Shown here piece after piece: positions 21,174-32,705 of a stretch of DNA of 64,000 nucleotides. Position 1 is the stretch's first letter, and each line of letters begins with the position of its first letter. Under the pieces are notes generated by a model. It searched no databases and was not told the origin of the DNA. It saw nothing but the letters and a program-made list of their open reading frames with translations. The position numbers and the translations under genes are program-made. This DNA is from Pseudocercospora fijiensis CIRAD86 (Eukaryota > Ascomycota > Dothideomycetes > Mycosphaerellales > Mycosphaerellaceae): contig NW_006921533.1 of assembly GCF_000340215.1 (NCBI RefSeq), positions 7,006,500 through 7,070,499 of the forward strand, given 5' to 3'.

Positions 21174-23252
21174 CTACAAGTGGAGGTCGTCCATACGCCA
21201 TCCAGACCACTCAAGATCTACGTCCTTTATATCATCGTCAAGGACATCATCAAGGAAGCTCCTCTCGGGGCTACGCTTCTTGGGTCCGATCGACCGACGC
21301 ACAGGCGTGGGCATAGCCATGGGCATCGACATCGGCAGTGTCGTCGTATTCATATTTGGTTGGTGTTTGTGCTCGCGCCAGTTGTTATCATCTTGCCAAA
21401 CCTTGCTGCTGTTGAAGGAGGAGGAGCGAAGTCGCTGTGGGCTACCTTGACGCCAGCTTGGGGCACGCTCACGCTGCTTTTGCTGGGTCTTGGGTGTCGG
21501 CTTCGCCTTCTTGCTGCTGCTGAAGGGCGTGAAGCTTGCGAAAGCCTCAGAGTACTTGGTCTTTGCCGGCGTGACAGCAGCAGTCGCAACGGATGCTGAC
21601 TCTTGCTGCTTGGCACGACGGAAGCTTCCCAAGGCAGCCCACTTGTCGAGGATCGACGATGACTTGGTCTTGACCAATACAGGCTTCTCCTCTGGCTTGA
21701 CATCGCTGAGGTTGACTGACTCCCGCAAGGGTGTCGCAGCGCCGACATTAGCATCAATGGTTGCGAAAGCTTGACGAGGGGTCACACTTCCACGACCATC
21801 TTCGGTCACAGTTGGAAGCTGAGGCGTGCATGGCTTGGCAATAGTAACGCGGTCAATGTCCATGCTTGCTCCGATGCCAGCATCTTCGAGTGGATGCTCT
21901 TCGATCTGCATTTCCTCTTCCTCATCCCACAAGTCACTCCAGCTCTTAGAGAAGCCGTTGGCAACATATGGAGACGACTTGGTGGAGGGACGAGAGAAGC
22001 TGATTGGCAAGGATCCCACGAAGCCAGACATGCGCTTAGCAGAGTCGATTGATTGCATCGACTTGGAAGACTTGGTGGATTTGTAAGACATGCCGAGCCC
22101 AGAATCGAGGTTGGAAGACAGTGAGGCCTCGTCAGTATCGACATACTGCCATTCTGAGTTGTTGGCGGATTCTGGGAACAGGTCGAAGTCCTCGTCACGG
22201 ATGGTTGACAGCTGTCGTGACTGCTTCTGAGGCGTCTTAAGCAGAGCAGTGGCCCATGGGAAGGAGTCGCCAGATGATAGGTTGGGACTGGTGAGCGACG
22301 GCGTACGGAGAGGCTCACGAGCAGCAGTAGCAACGGGTACAAGCTCAGTCTCGTTGGTGCAGAAATCATCGTCCAGGACCTCGTCGTCTGTCGTAAAGCT
22401 GACTACATTCTCAAGAGCCTCGCGGACGGCCGAAAGTGACCTGTTGGCAGGATCTAGAGCCAGAGAATGTTGCAAGATGTTGTAGGTGTCCTGGCTCATG
22501 TTTGGAAAGACGTCGAACATGCTTTGGCGATCGCGAGCAAAGTCGTTGAACAGTGGGTCCTTTGGTGTGGGAACAGCAAAAGGGTTGCGCTGGAAGATGA
22601 CATTTAGCAAGACAATACCGATTGCCCAAATATCAGCTGCTGCCGGAGAATATCCATAGCCGTAAACGCCAGCATCGTACTGCTCTGGTGCCATGTAGCG
22701 GTCGGAGCCCACGGCAAATTCAGTAGACCAGGTCTCAGTAGTTGCCAATCCAAAATCTCCAAGCTTCATGGTTGCATCAGATGTCAGGAAGATGTTCTCG
22801 GGCTTGATGTCACGGTGGTAGACACCGTTGGCATGCAAGTGCTCGACAGCACTGACAAGCTGCAGCATGAAGTCACGGACGTGACCAGTCTCCAAAGGTC
22901 CCTTGCCAAGTCGAATGGCTTCGTACAAATCGCCATTGCTGCAGAGTTCCAGAACCATATATTGGTGGTTGTTGGTCTCGAAGCTGGTGATCATGTTCAC
23001 AATGTGGGGATGACGTGGCAGCTTGGAATGGATTGCGAGCTCCTCTGAACGTTCGTCGGTCGAGATAGCAGCTGGACACACGGAGGGAGCTCCAGGCTTG
23101 GTGATGCATTTAATGGCGACATCATTCCCAGTGGTGGTATCCCTGGCGGCCAGTACCATACCGAATGATCCATGGTTGAGTGGTGAGACGGTTATAAACC
23201 GTCCGTTATCGAGAAGGCGTCCTTGTTCAAAGCCATCTCGCATACAAGCCAT
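21174..23252 (-). CDS. Ser/Thr protein kinase, Ran1/Ksp1-like
   Basis: An intronless ORF; 692 aa from the ATG at 23252. The frame is open to an earlier ATG at 23306, but those 18 residues look non-conserved. The kinase domain fills roughly residues 15-300: glycine loop LNHGSFGMVLAARD, catalytic Lys in VAIKCI (about K48), HRDIKPEN (about 146-153), DFGLA (about 166-170) and MAPEQ. The DFG-side sequence, DIWAIGIVLLNVIFQRNPF and the overall layout fit the Ran1/Ksp1 group, which links nutrient and TOR signals to meiosis, filamentous growth and autophagy in yeasts. The C-terminal ~390 residues are Ser-rich and acidic, probably disordered. All catalytic residues are present. The exact orthology is inferred. 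Confidence 0.85.
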   Translation of the reverse strand: MACMRDGFEQGRLLDNGRFITVSPLNHGSFGMVLAARDTTTGNDVAIKCITKPGAPSVCPAAISTDERSEELAIHSKLPRHPHIVNMITSFETNNHQYMVLELCSNGDLYEAIRLGKGPLETGHVRDFMLQLVSAVEHLHANGVYHRDIKPENIFLTSDATMKLGDFGLATTETWSTEFAVGSDRYMAPEQYDAGVYGYGYSPAAADIWAIGIVLLNVIFQRNPFAVPTPKDPLFNDFARDRQSMFDVFPNMSQDTYNILQHSLALDPANRSLSAVREALENVVSFTTDDEVLDDDFCTNETELVPVATAAREPLRTPSLTSPNLSSGDSFPWATALLKTPQKQSRQLSTIRDEDFDLFPESANNSEWQYVDTDEASLSSNLDSGLGMSYKSTKSSKSMQSIDSAKRMSGFVGSLPISFSRPSTKSSPYVANGFSKSWSDLWDEEEEMQIEEHPLEDAGIGASMDIDRVTIAKPCTPQLPTVTEDGRGSVTPRQAFATIDANVGAATPLRESVNLSDVKPEEKPVLVKTKSSSILDKWAALGSFRRAKQQESASVATAAVTPAKTKYSEAFASFTPFSSSKKAKPTPKTQQKQRERAPSWRQGSPQRLRSSSFNSSKVWQDDNNWREHKHQPNMNTTTLPMSMPMAMPTPVRRSIGPKKRSPERSFLDDVLDDDIKDVDLEWSGWRMDDLHL

Positions 23253-26200
23253 AGAGTGAAGTCGGAGCAGATGTGTCGAATGTTCGTAAACACACACGTA
23301 CGCCAACGTCTAGCAACGCCAACAAGTCGTAAACTTTTCCCGATAGGAGGGCACTCTCTTCAACTCCGGTTCCAATCCAAGATAACAATACAGGAAAGCC
23401 GCTCAAACGCTCGCTTGCTCGGAAATCAATTCGTCGGGTGCAAATGTGCTATTCAAAGGAACGTAAGGATCGTCGTGTTTATCATTTGTACGTATTTGCA
23501 GATGTCGGAAGTGCAATAAGTCGCCGCACGGCGGGCGAGGGGGGGCGTCCGTCAAGGAGCAGTAGTTGGCGGTCGGTAAATAAGTCGTTACGGGTCGTGA
23601 ACAAAGAGACGGGCGTGGCAGTCGGGGTTGGGTGGTGGTAACCAAGTGTGTGGTGAATATGTGACAGAAGAAAGGTAGAGGTGGGAGGTGAGGCCGTGTC
23701 GAGTCAGGCGGAAGAGATGAGTCGTTGGGAGGGAGCTTGAGCGTGGAGCCAATGTGTTGCCTGAGGTTGGTGTGCTGCTATGCCTGGTCGAGCATCAAAG
23801 GGGCATGCAGCATCCAAATGGCCCGGTCGGTATGTGTACTGCAGTCGGGGGCTCAGTCTCAGTCTCAGATGCAAGTGGGGTCTGGGTTAGGGTGATGATG
23901 ATGATGTTCGAGGGGTTCACTCCGGCAGTCGTCGTTATAGCACAGAGCAGTGCAGTGCAGCAGGCGAACAGCGGTCCAGATGAGCTGCAGGCTGTACAGT
24001 CGTGGTGGCAGAAAGATGATGGCTTGCCGCGTGGAACTGGAGAGTGATGACGAAGCGCTTCACGGATCCCGGATTTGGGCTTGGGCTTGAGCTTGGGCGG
24101 TACGCTGCTGGCTGTTCACGGATTCCCGGTCGAGCGTGTATCACATCTGTGGGTAGAATTGGATGTTGTTGGAATTAGAGTCGTAGGGTGTGGAGAGGTA
24201 ATCGGCGGCCCAGACGGCAGGCAGAGCTCTTGCTCTTCAGGGTCGCAACCACAGCCGTCGTCGTTGCCCGGAGCTACCTGGAATGTGTCGCGATCAGGCA
24301 GTCACGCCACGTTCGCAGGTGTGAAGATTGAAGGAGCGATCGTGAGGCCGAGCGAAGTCAAGGACCGTGGGTCAGCACTGTCAATGGCAGGCGGGAGCAC
24401 TATGGTGAGAAGAGGTGATATGCAGAAGGGTAGAGGGCTCGAGGCGGTGTATGTAGCACGGTGACAATGACAGCGGCAGCGGCAGCGGCAGGAGCAGCCT
24501 CTCTGGGTGGAATCGATTGGAACAATGAACCTGGATATCATTGGCCACGCAATGCAGGCGGGGCTAGTCTGTTTGCGGCCTAGCTGCGTAAGCTCGGACG
24601 TTGTTGTGTTCTCGGAATGCTGTCATAATAATAGCGTGTGCATTATACCATACCGCGCCGGATTGCACCGAGCCTACACTTCTGCCTGTACACTGACCTT
24701 GATTCCAACAGTGCCATCCCACCTACTCCGTACGTACAATGTGAACGTGTCGTCGACGTCGCAGGCAAGCAAGCGAGCGCCTACTGCCTGCTCGAGCTGT
24801 CAGCGCTCTGTGAGACAACGTGAGTTTCACTAGCCCAACAAGCTGGCAGCCTGGCCCTTGATGCTTGCCAACGTTCCTGGCGCGTCTCAAGACAGCCACC
24901 CTGCAGTACGCAATTTCATTTGCCTTCCAATGCCCTCCCAAGCCGTCGATCACTTGCCCTTCTCAATGGTGCAATAATGGTGGGGCACGTCGTCAAAGGG
25001 TCAAGCTGCAAAGATAGGTACAGCACGGAAGTGTACTTACCTTCTACTCGCTCGCCATCGAGAGCTTTCTCCATAAGTTAACGTTACGGTGAGCACTCCT
25101 CCCAATGGCAGCAGACACAGCTTTCTGTGCACACTCGATGTACGGAGGTAGCCGAGGATCCTGACAGGCAAGATGGCAAGTAGCTGGTTGCTCCAGCACA
25201 CCAAGTCTGCTGCCACACGCAGCGTGCCGCAGTAGTACTGCATTGGCGCTCCGCCACCTCCGGACAGATCGAGGCTAGACCTGCCGCCAGGCTGGACGTG
25301 GTTGCTCACGCGGACAGCTATCGGATAGATACAAAGGACCACCAGCACTGTTGACGTACCTGCGACAAGGGCCACAAGGCCTTATGACTTCGTGAACCCC
25401 CTTTTCTTCCATCACCTCGACGAAGAAAGCGAACTGGTGACCACCGTGCCACGTGTGAGATGCACTGCCTAGTGAAAGCCAACTAGCCATCACGGTCGTC
25501 GGTCGGCCAAGATGCTTTCACCGAGCCATGGCTGCCGACCACGAGTCAACCGCTGAACACTTCGTCGCTTATTTAGAGGAGAACAATAATATGGTTCAGC
25601 GGTAAAAGCGCAGCGGCTCGGACAGGCACATCGAGTTGAATAATAATGGCTGGCAGTTTCCGCTCGGGCAACTCCCAATCTGCATAGAAAGCGCCCGCGC
25701 TGTCGCGTAACCAGCGGTGAGACATGTCCGCTCATCACCTCTCTCGCCAGTCCAGACTGCTTCGAATGCACGCCTAAATAGCGACGGCTCGGGGGCCTAT
25801 GGCAGTTCGGACTCTTGAAGACTTTTAGTGTTAAGCATACCTAGATGTGCAGTAGCTTTGCCAGCACTTGGGGAACATAATAACTACAGTAGATGAAGCT
25901 CATGCACTCCGTTCCGGGCCTCGCATCCAACTGCGCGAGCTTGCTGCAAGTCGTGCCTCCGTCGCCTGTGATATGCATACACGAAGCTTCAAGTCCTTCC
26001 CGAAACGCAACACCGAGAGATTAATGGTCCAGGCACGGCGCACCGCTGCTGTCGTTGAGAAACCATCGTATCTGCCGTCCCGGCGGTGTACTCTGTAGAA
26101 TGCAGAACCAAGGCCGCCGTCGGAAGCATTGTATGATAGCTTGACTGGTTGTACACGTTCCCATTGCGAGATGGCAAGCTCAATAATGTCAACTCCACAG

Positions 26201-26459
26201 CGTACCGCTCCGAGGTGTCAGTCCACGCAGCTCTCATCCAGAATAATCTGCCAGCCGTGTTGCCAACCTCAAGGCTGCTCGTGCCTCGTGGCTGCTTGGC
26301 TGCGAAGGTAACTCTGTACCTGCGGTAGGTCCGGTCGGCATTGCCTTATGATTCGCCGAGTGAGCCAGGATGCTTTCCAGCTGCTTCCTACTGGGCTTCT
26401 ACGAGAATACCAACACCACACAACAATCTCGCCTCCCTTCCCATGTGCCTTTGCCAAAA
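23253..26459. other. Long intergenic region, no gene supported
   Basis: This 3.2-kb stretch lies between the divergent kinase and enolase-phosphatase genes. It has host-like composition with G-rich blocks (23.5-24.2 kb) and a short CGGCAG run near 24471-24493. All ORFs are short and overlapping without domain signals. It likely holds two promoters with long leaders. A small or intron-rich gene may be missed. Confidence 0.45.
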
Positions 26460-27816
26460 ATGGAAGGCGTAAAGTGCATTCTATTCGACATAGGTTCGAA
26501 AGGTACAGTATGCAACAACGTCGCCCGATACTGACATTTCGCAGAGGGCACGGTATGCTCAATCGCGTTTGTCAAAGACACGCTGTAGGTCACTCTCACC
26601 ACTCTTCATTGCTCCCAAAGATCTCCTATTCAATGTTCCTACCATACGACTCGTGGTTCACTGATCCTCTCCGCCTGCAGGTTTCCGTACGCTATCAAAG
26701 CTCTACCTCAAGTCCTCGCCACCAAGTGGGAAGAGCCAGAATTTGCACAATACCGTGATGCCTTCCCGGAAGAACACCGCCAGTCACCAGGCGCTTTGCA
26801 AGCTCACGTGGAAGACTTGACCAAGCGAGACGTCAAAATCGCCTACCTGAAAAACCTGCAAGGCTATCTTTGGGAAACCGGTTATAAAACCGGTGCCTAC
26901 GGAACAGAACTGTTCCCGGATGTGGTCCCTCAGCTTCGGCAATGGAGAGACTCCGGCTTCGAACTGGCCATCTACTCATCCGGCTCCATCTTTGCCCAGA
27001 AGCTGCTATTTGGACACGTGCAAGTCGCATCTGGGACAGCGGCGTCATCTTCTGTGAGGAAACGTGGCCGTTCGGCAGAAGATGCCGAAGTCCAGGCGAA
27101 CAAAGAGCATCCGACTAAGAAGCAGGCCACAACCGATGACGATGAGGCTGTGCAGCCGCCGCAGGCGAATGACCGTGATGTCAACCCTGATGACTCTATC
27201 ATCGTTTCGAATGGAGAGGCTACTGCTGTAGATGCTGGAAAAGTCTCTGCTAAACAGGCAGCAGATAAGAGTGGATCAGGCAGTGATTCACTACAGCCTG
27301 CTGGCACGGAAGATTGGACTCATTTGTTTGAGCCTCATTGGTTTGATACGACTAATGCCGGCCTCAAGACCGAGTCGACTAGCTACAGCAAGATAGCGGA
27401 GGCGTTGAAGGTAGGCGAGGCAGTCATAAAAGGTGAGAGCAGAGATACGAGAGCGATGACTGACATCACCCTAGCGAAAGCCAGAAGAAGTGCTGTTTTT
27501 GAGTGATAACGTGAAGGAGGTTGATGCTGCGATCGAAGCTGGTGAGTCAAAGCGATGTCGCCACACAGCGGCGAGAGATGCGCTTCTTCCTACGCTGTTG
27601 CCACCAAGGTCTCAAGCTGGAGCAAGACACCTTTCTTGCTCTGACTACTGATGGCCCATGCTTGCTTTGGAGTTTATGATTGCTGACTATACTTTGCGCG
27701 CAGGCATGAAGTCCATCGTGGTTGATCGGCCTGGCAATGCACCGCTGGCAGACGCTGACAAGGAAAGACTTCAAATTGTGACATCTTTGGCAGACGTCCA
27801 TGTCTCTAAATCGTAG
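26460..27816 (+). CDS. UTR4: Enolase-phosphatase E1 (methionine salvage)
   Basis: Five exons: 26460-26493, 26545-26584, 26681-27410, 27475-27541 and 27704-27816, giving 327 aa. All introns have GT-AG ends and CTGAC/CTGAT branch points. This HAD-superfamily enzyme converts 2,3-diketo-5-methylthiopentyl-1-phosphate to acireductone in the methionine salvage pathway. Motifs: DIEGT at residues 10-14 (the E1-specific form of DxDGT), then FVKDTLFPYA; YSSGS near 121-125; FEPHWFDTTNAG; and LFLSDNVKEVDAA near 274-286, then SIVVDRPGNAPL. An unusual ~95-residue acidic, low-complexity insert with a basic KRGR patch sits between KLLFGHV and DWTHLFEP, in a region that is short in typical ~230-aa members. 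Confidence 0.92.
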
Positions 27817-28078
27817 TTGAGTACTAATGGCGAAGATGCACATTTTCTTGAGCAATCCAGCGCGGCCTGTGTCACGTCGGAACTGAGAAGAAGCATGATG
27901 GCCACTGGGCACGCGCAGGACTTCTTGTGACTGATGCACCGCGCTCTTCACAGCGGCACTAGACATGAGCAATGTACATCACAAAATTCACAACCCCGTG
28001 AACACGGTAGCAAACTCCAGTCACGGTGATGAGGAAATGCATCAGATGCCATGTACCATAGTGTAAGCTTAGGGAAAG

Positions 28079-28703
28079 ATGCACAAACGCTCCTCCTTCT
28101 CCTTTCCTGGACTTCCACGCAATTCTGTTCCCATGGCCGCCACTACCGATATGAATCCTGGCAGTCCGCCAAGTTACGAAGAAGCAAATGAAGGACGGCG
28201 AGTACGTTGGCAATGGGTAAACCCTTTCATAGCCAAGCTAACATCGAGAGTGCATCCCCATCATCGTCCAACTCCAACAATTCCAACCCGGCCGCTTGCT
28301 CGAAGACCACCTAATGAGCTCAGGCAAGCTAGCGACAGTGAAAGCCGACGCAATCCTCCTCCCTCACTCTATCACCTACCACGAAGTCATCGAATTCCTA
28401 CACCGACGAGTCGTAGACAGATCAGGCATGACCGCTCCGAGCAAAGATCTTCGATTCTTCTGCAGATTAGGCCTTGATGTGGATGACGAACATGTTTTGC
28501 TTGATAAGGGGAGTTGGAAAGCTGCGAGGGATTTTTTGAGGAAGCGGGAAGATGTGAAGTTGAAATTCATGTTCTCGGTCGTGTCGGTGAAGTATACTGG
28601 AATGGACTTTGGTGAGAGGATTGTGAGGAGGTTGAGAGGGCTTGAGTATGGGCAGATATGTTTGGTGGAGCCTGCTCTGCCAAATCAGGAGGGGAGTGAG
28701 TGA
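28079..28703 (+). CDS. Small conserved-looking protein of unknown function
   Basis: Two exons, 28079-28201 and 28251-28703, encode 191 aa. The 49-nt intron has donor GTACGT, branch point GCTAAC and an AG acceptor, and joins the frames exactly (codon phase 0). The N-terminus is Ser/Pro-rich and contains a PPSYEEA motif of the PPxY type, a possible WW-domain ligand. The exon junction gives RRCIPIIVQLQQFQPGRLL. The rest alternates charged and hydrophobic residues (HEVIEFLHRRVVD, DLRFFCRLGLDVDDEHVLL, LKFMFSVVSV), consistent with a small folded alpha/beta domain. I do not recognise the family. The gene model is inferred from splice signals. Confidence 0.6.
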
Positions 28704-29812
28704 ATGGCTGAAAGAGGTTGCGGTAGACATGAATGCCTCTCCGTCAGGACTCCATTTCTAGTTTCGTGGAATTGCAGATTTACTGGCGCGAATACATATG
28801 TGCAACTTGATAGTTACCGCACCGTGAGAGCACGCAGAAATGAGGCCCTCGTCCGCGATGTAGCGTCAATCCTCACCATCCTACGCCGTCAATGGTCTCT
28901 TAGTTCTGGCTGTGCAATTTTATGTTTCTGCCGGTGTTGCCAGGCCCTGATTTCTTAAGCTGTGCTTTGAAGTTTGTCACGATTGGAAGATCATCCCCCT
29001 GTATTCTAATCTGGCCTTGAAGCCCTGAAATCGTTGGCTGTAGATGGAGCTTGCGTCATCGAACGAAGATCATCTCACCTTGTGACCTCTCTCATCACAC
29101 TCATATCCCCCAAATCATGCGATTCTCCATCGAGATCACACCAGATAAATCTGGAACCAGTGAAGAAGACCAATAGCAGACACCTTGATCCGGATTGTGC
29201 TCGGGCCGACCCACAGCAAGACGGACCCTTTCTCGTTGCTGAAGTAGGCTCTGGCTGGAGGAAGGCGTCGTCCTGCAGGTGCAATGAAATTTATGTGAAG
29301 GCAGAGTCCATACCAATGCAGAACGAGGAAGCCGGATCAATTTTCAAAAGATAGCGGACATCATGATGATTCATCACACGAGAAGTGAGATGGAGAAGTG
29401 AGATGGAGAAGTGAGATGGAGAAGTGAGATGGAGAAGTGAGTGAGATGGAGAAAGTGCCGGGTAGATTACGCGAGGGACGGCGAGGCCCGTCATTGGCCA
29501 CACCAGAGCATGAATAATCAGAAATCGTTCGACTTTTTGGAAATACAGCAATGAGCTCCGGGGCCACGGCTACGGTCTCTGCCATCCGCTCTCCTCTTTC
29601 TGCCTCTGTCCTTTTCCCTTTCTTGCCTCCACCTGGACTCCTGCCAAAAATCGTACAGCCTGCGATATCGAGGATCGGCGGTGCAGAGAGGAGGAATTAC
29701 TCAAGCTCTCCAGGCCCAGGTACAGAACTGTTGTGATTGGAGGCAAACAGCACACGAAACCACTGACAGCCGAGTGCGCACACCCGCGCCCGGTCACGTC
29801 GCGATCGCCAGC
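28704..29812. other. Intergenic / ERG5 promoter region
   Basis: A 1.1-kb stretch with no supported gene. It contains a 13-bp tandem array at 29381-29456 and the probable promoter and leader of the ERG5 gene. Confidence 0.5.
29381..29456. repeat. 13-bp tandem repeat array
   Basis: Four perfect copies of AGAAGTGAGATGG (29381-29432), then one copy lengthened by four bases and a partial copy. It lies about 360 bp upstream of the ERG5 start codon. Confidence 0.9.
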
Positions 29813-31566
29813 ATGGCGAGTGTCATGGAAACTTTCAATGCCTCGGCAACACACCACCCAAACACCATCCACGCGACTATCGATTCGCTGCAAACCGGTT
29901 TCGTCAGCAAAGCCTTCGACAATTTCACGCCGGTGAGCTGGTTTGGCGTGTTTTTGACCATCTTCCTGGCAGCCATAGTTTACGACCAGTGTAAGTCGCC
30001 TAGAGAGCTCTGGAACACGCGAATGGAGAAAGGATGTAGCTGACTTCCATACAGTATCATATTGGCAACACAAGGGCCCATTGGCAGGAGACGCGTGGAA
30101 AATCCCTTTCGTTGGACCGTTCCTTGAAAGTGTCAACCCCAAGTTCTCCGCATACCATACCAAATGGCTCTCTGGTCCGCTTTCCTGCGTGTCCGTCTTC
30201 CACAAATTTGTCGTCATCGCAGCCACTCGCGACATGGCCCGCAAGGTCCTGAACAGCCCGATGTACGTCAAGCCATGCGTGGTGGATGTAGCGCATAAAC
30301 TCTTGCGTCCAGAGAATTGGGTGTTCTTGGATGGAAAGGAGCATGTTGAATATCGCAAGGGTCTCAATGGCTTGTTCACTAGGCAGGCGCTGGAGAACTA
30401 CCTGCCAGGTCAAGAGGAGGTCTACAACGAGTACTTCGAGGACTTCCTGCGCGAAAGCGAGGCAGCAGGCGAGCCAAAGCCATGGGTGTACCAGCTTCGT
30501 GAGATCATGTGTGCTGTGTCTTGCCGTACCTTCGTTGGACACTACATGAGCCGGGAACAAGTCAAGCGCATTGCGGACGATTACTATTTGATCACCGCAG
30601 CTCTTGAGCTGGTCAACTTCCCCATCATTCTTCCATTCACCAAGACTTGGTACGGAAAGAAATGCGCCGACAAAGTGCTCGAGGCCTTCTCCAACTGCGC
30701 TGCCAAGTCCAAAGTCAGAATGAGGCAGAAGGGTGCTCAGCCGGAGTGTATTATGGATCGCTGGGTGATGCAAATGATTGCTTCTGAGCGATACCGAGAG
30801 CGCATTGCAAAGGGCGAGAAGGTGCCAGATGAGGAGAAGCCACCAATGCTGCTAAGGAACTTCACAGATTTGGAGATCTCCATGACTGTCTTCACCTTCC
30901 TCTTCGCCTCCCAAGATGCGACATCAAGCGCCTGCTCGTGGATGCTTCAGGTCGTGGCAGATCGCCCAGATGTCATGCAGAAGGTGCGGGAAGAAGGCGA
31001 CAGACTACACCCAAATCCAAATGAGCCAATCAGCCTGGAAATTCTTGAGAGCATGGTAAGTGATCGATATCGCAGCTCGTAAAAGCGACTGAGGAACTGA
31101 CATTTTCTCGCAGCAATATACGAGAGCAGTTGTCAAGGAAACCCTTCGTTACCGCCCACCAGTCCTCATGGTTCCATACCTTGTCAAAAAGGACTTCCCA
31201 ATCCCAGAAGCCAATTACGTTGCAAAGAAGGGCAGTATGATTGTCCCATCGACTTGGCTTTCGCTTCACGACCCAGACGTCTACGAGCAACCCGACGAGT
31301 TCGTTCCCGAACGATGGACGATCGGCGATGCAGAGGAGAAGGGCAACAAGAACTGGCTCGTCTTCGGTACTGGTCCACACTACTGTCTTGGCCAGACGTA
31401 CGCTACACTCAACCTCATGCTCATGTTGCACAAGTTCAGCGCCAGCTATGACTGGAAGCACACCAAGACTCCAACTAGCGAGGAGATCAAGGTCTTCGCA
31501 ACCATTTTCCCTATGGATGACTTATTGCTCACCATCCGACGGCGTGAGGGTGTCGCCACTGCATGA
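29813..31566 (+). CDS. ERG5: Sterol C-22 desaturase, cytochrome P450 CYP61
   Basis: Three exons (29813-29990, 30055-31055, 31114-31566) give 543 aa; the introns are 64 and 58 nt with CTGAC branch points. The enzyme introduces the C-22 double bond in the ergosterol side chain at the ER membrane. An N-terminal membrane anchor (WFGVFLTIFLAAIVYDQ) precedes a very conserved CYP61 body: GPFLESVNPKF, GPLSCVSVFHKFVV and MYVKPCVVDVAHKLLRPENW. The I-helix FASQDATSSA is near 340-350, the ExxR motif is KETLRYRPP, then PERW, and the heme loop FGTGPHYCLGQTYA has its Cys near residue 484. All key P450 residues are present. The ATG at 29813 is chosen for its context and position before the anchor; the frame is open further upstream but not protein-like. 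Confidence 0.95.
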
Positions 31567-32153
31567 GCGTTGTTTTTGAAAAGGCTGCCGATTTCCCGTT
31601 GAGGCGTTTCACAGTGCGCCTAGCGGAGGTCATGCATTGGGGCGGAAGCGTGAGATACCTCCTGCTATAAGCATAAATGCTAGCAGACCGTAATTGAAGT
31701 TTCTAATACATTCCAGAGATATACTCGTGATCACCGCCTCATTATATGAATTGGGGGACTCTTGCTGCGTCCCAACCGCGTTTCTCGGGGCAGCTGGGTC
31801 GAGCAGTCCATCACAGGAAGCGCAGCTTGGGCGAGAAATGGCCTCAGCCTCCAGTAGCTTGCTGTCCTGACTGCTATTCTGACAGCCGCAGAGCTTCCTC
31901 GTCACAACTAAGGACAGAAGCAGAGTTCTGGGGATGCGTGGCTTGGAGGGCGCTCGCTCCTGGTATTGTCCAGACTGCCCATTGCCGTGGCGCAGGATCT
32001 TGAATGCAGCTTCTGAAGTCACACGACCATTTTTTTCCCCAGAGCATCTGAGTAGACCCAGAACCCTTTGCAATTGGTGCTCGTCCGCCAGCCCTATTCT
32101 GTAGGTCAACTCGCGCTGCCTGAGTTACTCATTGATCAACTCCCTCACACCCT
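31567..32153. other. Convergent intergenic region
   Basis: The 3' sides of ERG5 and of the NTF2-like gene meet here. A 159-codon minus ORF at 31630-32109 has no recognisable character. If the NTF2-like gene has the alternative end described for it, its coding sequence reaches 32125. Confidence 0.45.
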
Positions 32154-32705
32154 TCACCCAAAACTCAAACTCATAGGATCCATACCCGGCATCGTCCTAT
32201 GAGAAACATGCAACCACCGTCCCTCAATCAAATGATACTCCAAATGCGTCACATTCCTCTGCGCAACACCACTCCAATCCCCCGTGACCTCCATATTCGC
32301 GAAAATCTCCGCCCTTCCTTTCCCCTCATCCACCGTCGTCGTGAAATCTATGATGCGCAGTCTGAAGTCGGGAGACATTGCGACTTTTTTCTTTATCGAG
32401 TCGACGAAGCCTTGGACTGAGAGTTTTTTCACCGAGAGAGTTGCTGTTGTGGATGCTTCCCAGTATGTGGCTTTGTTTTGGAAGAGTGCCGAGGAGGGGC
32501 TCCAGTCTCGGTCGTTTACTGCGTCGACGTCGGCTATGGACATTGTTTCTAGGAGTTTGGAGATGCGGTAGAGTCGTTCTTTTGGCGTTTCTTGGATGTA
32601 GATGTGTTGTTGTTGTTGGGGTGGTGGCTGTTGTTGGTCATCTTGGTCCTTGCAGTCTTTGGGCGATGGGGAATCAAAGCTCTTGGGCGTGGGGAGTTGG
32701 TTCAT
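32154..32705 (-). CDS. NTF2/SnoaL-like small protein (possible C-terminal frameshift)
   Basis: A 183-aa ORF. A Gln/Pro-rich N-terminus (~45 aa) is followed by ERLYRISKLLETMSIADVDAVNDRDW, then AEIFANMEVTGDWSGVAQRN and HLEYHLIEGRWLHVSHRT. This alpha-helix then beta-sheet pattern is that of NTF2/SnoaL-like cone folds in fungal proteins of unknown function. The ORF ends in an unlikely tail (PMSLSFG). In another frame the same bases read GSYEFEFWVKGVRELINE and stop at 32125, which looks like a better C-terminus, so a one-base indel near 32180-32195 is suspected. It could be a sequencing error or a real truncation. The function is unknown. Confidence 0.65.
   Translation of the reverse strand: MNQLPTPKSFDSPSPKDCKDQDDQQQPPPQQQQHIYIQETPKERLYRISKLLETMSIADVDAVNDRDWSPSSALFQNKATYWEASTTATLSVKKLSVQGFVDSIKKKVAMSPDFRLRIIDFTTTVDEGKGRAEIFANMEVTGDWSGVAQRNVTHLEYHLIEGRWLHVSHRTMPGMDPMSLSFG

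Noticed and set aside
25037..25771. Minus ORFs of 70-112 codons between the kinase and enolase-phosphatase genes
   Set aside because: Compositional ORFs without motifs; they overlap one another and lack start context.
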